The notes under the pieces are model-generated. The model saw only the letters and a program-made list of their open reading frames with translations. It ran no database searches and was not told the DNA's origin. Below are positions 62,437-64,000 of a DNA stretch of 64,000 nucleotides, piece after piece. How positions within the stretch are numbered: the stretch's first letter is position 1; each line of letters starts with the position of its first letter. The stretch covers positions 508,844 through 572,843 of the forward strand of contig MU001507.1 of NCBI GenBank assembly GCA_010093485.1, written 5' to 3'. The translations under genes were made by a program, and so were the position numbers. The stretch comes from Karstenula rhodostoma CBS 690.94 (Eukaryota; Ascomycota; Dothideomycetes; Pleosporales; Didymosphaeriaceae).

Positions 62437-64000
62437 ATGCCGAAACGCGGTGACTCTCTTCACTGGCCTGGTCTCGATATGAACAGTACTGCAACACCTT
62501 CGTTGAACACGCCCTTCAAGCGGTCGATTCGTCGCGTCGCTCTTGCTTGCAAACAGTGCAGAAGCAGAAAAGCCCGCTGTGATTCCGGACAGCCTAGTTG
62601 TCAACGCTGCCGTGCCGATGAGAAAGAATGCGAGTATCAAAAGTCACGGCGTGGCGGGCGACCACGCCGGCCAACTACTGTGCCTATCCAGCCTGCAGTC
62701 AACGAATCTCTCTCGTCGATTCTTCCTACACGCAACTTTGGACACAGCACAGATAGCAACTCGTTTGGCCATGGGTCATCCGGAACTTCCACGACGCAAA
62801 GCGTTTGTGATAGCCTGGAATAGAAGTCGTTTGAGATAGGAGTGTTTAACGGTGCGCGATTGACGAAGACCCTAGTGGACCAGCTCCTGGCTCAGTACTA
62901 CACCTACTTCCATGTATCTCATCCGTGTGTCCTTCCACGATGGGCATTGGAGACTAAAATGGCGCCGGAAGAGGGCATATCAGGCTTTTTACTTCCTGTC
63001 CTCTTCTACATTGGTTCCGTCTTCGCCCACTCGGTCGACTCAATCCCTTTGGCAAATGCTGCGGCTGAAGCAATTAAAGCAGGGCGGTGAAACCCGACGA
63101 GGTTTGCGCCAAATCTGTACTTTATACAGGCACTTCTGGTATACTCAATAGCAGTGTACTGGTGTGATGAACCCGAACGAGGGCGAGAGCTTCTAGACGA
63201 ATGCATCAACGGAGCCTTCATACTGGGTATGCATCAAAAAGGCTTTGCCATGCAGAACGGCAACGGGTATCCAGTTCTAGAAGAAAGCTGGAGGCGAACA
63301 TTGTGGCAGATCCATGTGACTGATATTCATATCGCTAGTAGCACGCACTCGTACCAAGGACTATCCGTACAGTTTCCAATCACGACCGAGTTCCCGTGCG
63401 AAGAGGAATGCTATGAAACTGGAGTAAGTTTTCGTTGGCGCACCTATTGTGGAAAGTCTACTGACCCTTCTGATAATAGATCATTCCGGCGCCCGCATCA
63501 CTTAGAAGCTGCAATTGAGTTCTCGTCGTTTGCTCATCTGATTGGCTTTACCCACGGTATTTGTAGAGTCCTTGCGACTCGACTATAAAACGATCCCGAG
63601 AACGCCAAAGTCACTTGCGCTAACGCCGACACAATGATGATGGGATGGTGCTCGCTGCTTCCGGCGTCCAAACGGAGACTTTCACAGGATGACGGAAGCG
63701 TTGACGAACTGCTCTTCAAAGCTAACATACTAATACATACGTATGTTCACGAAGCGCGAGAACTCACCAACTTCGCTAACATGCGTAGGTGTATTGTCGA
63801 CCTGCATCGTCAATTATCGAACCTCCAATACAGTGCCATCGAATCGGTATCGAAGTGCGCTCCGCCGCCTCCGCCCGAGTCGAATCATGCGATCAAGGAA
63901 GACGCGCCTATACACACTTCGAAAGTGCTCTATGCAGTCGGGAAACTAAATAGTCTCTTACCTTGCCTACAAGATTTAGTATCCACACTCCTTTTATCAT
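62437..64000 (+). pseudogene. Zn2Cys6 transcription factor pseudogene, truncated by the window end
   Basis: The ATG at 62437 opens an intact Zn2Cys6 DNA-binding domain (LACKQCRSRKARCDSGQPSC then QRCRADEKECEYQK). The regulatory middle-homology region follows in pieces: LVDQLLAQYYTYFHVSHPCV, YSIAVYWCDEPERGRELLDE, LEESWRRTLWQIHVTDIHIA, then EFSSFAHLIGFTHG and ANADTMMMGWCSLLPASKRR. It is broken by TAG at 62821, TGA at 63088, TAA at 63586, a frame change just after the intron at 63424-63479, and another near 63955. A second intron (GTATGT..CGTAG, 48 bp) is still recognisable near 63740-63787. The stops fit C-to-T changes of Gln and Arg codons. A 128-residue zinc-cluster fragment could still be made. 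Confidence 0.75.

Overview
This window is nuclear DNA of a filamentous ascomycete, most likely in the Dothideomycetes. The class is inference; the kingdom is well supported. The evidence is spliceosomal introns of about 45-130 bp with GT..AG ends and CTAAC/CTGAC branch sites, long intrinsically disordered proteins, Zn2Cys6, F-box and RING genes, secreted enzymes, and an alpha-aminoadipate lysine gene (LYS12). There are no operons. Genes lie on both strands, separated by AT-richer spacers that carry short dispersed repeats. No tRNA, rRNA, CRISPR array or autonomous transposon was found.

Layout. 0.5-5 kb: an F-box gene, a DUF1769-type gene and homoisocitrate dehydrogenase LYS12, whose upstream region holds several Gcn4/CpcA-type TGACTC boxes. 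5.7-8 kb: a small secreted protein, then a gene-poor stretch with paired hairpins. 8-20 kb: four lysine-rich, disordered, probably nuclear proteins on the minus strand. 20.7-26 kb: an ER-resident FKBP ending in KDEL, a 310-bp foldback (MITE-like) element, a fifth disordered protein that shares a C-terminal motif with the 18.6 kb gene, and a repeat-riddled stretch of doubtful ORFs. 26.4-29.8 kb: a 1131-residue coiled-coil protein. 30.5-35 kb: two divergently transcribed DHCR24-like FAD oxidoreductases plus an atypical SDR, possibly a small metabolic cluster. 36.5-41 kb: three secreted proteins (alpha/beta hydrolase, isochorismatase-like hydrolase, hydrophobic surface protein).

42.8-52.5 kb: five compact, apparently intronless RING-type genes share a terminal Cys-Pro-x-Cys-x3-Trp-like signature. 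They are interspersed with a secreted glycerophosphodiester phosphodiesterase and an F-box-like membrane protein. 53-58 kb: a conserved unknown, a WD40/coiled-coil gene split by one in-frame UAG, and a secreted lysozyme-fold protein. 58-64 kb: two pseudogenes (serine carboxypeptidase, Zn2Cys6 regulator) flank an intact fatty-acid desaturase.

The most unusual signals are (1) a short interspersed repeat present at least six times in 64 kb, once inside an open reading frame; (2) the RING gene cluster, three of whose members have Gly in place of the fifth zinc ligand; (3) the UAG interruption in an otherwise intact WD40 gene; (4) the foldback element with near-identical flanking 9-mers; and (5) two related disordered proteins sharing a C-terminal motif. 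All gene models were built by hand from splice sites and reading frames; no database search was possible.
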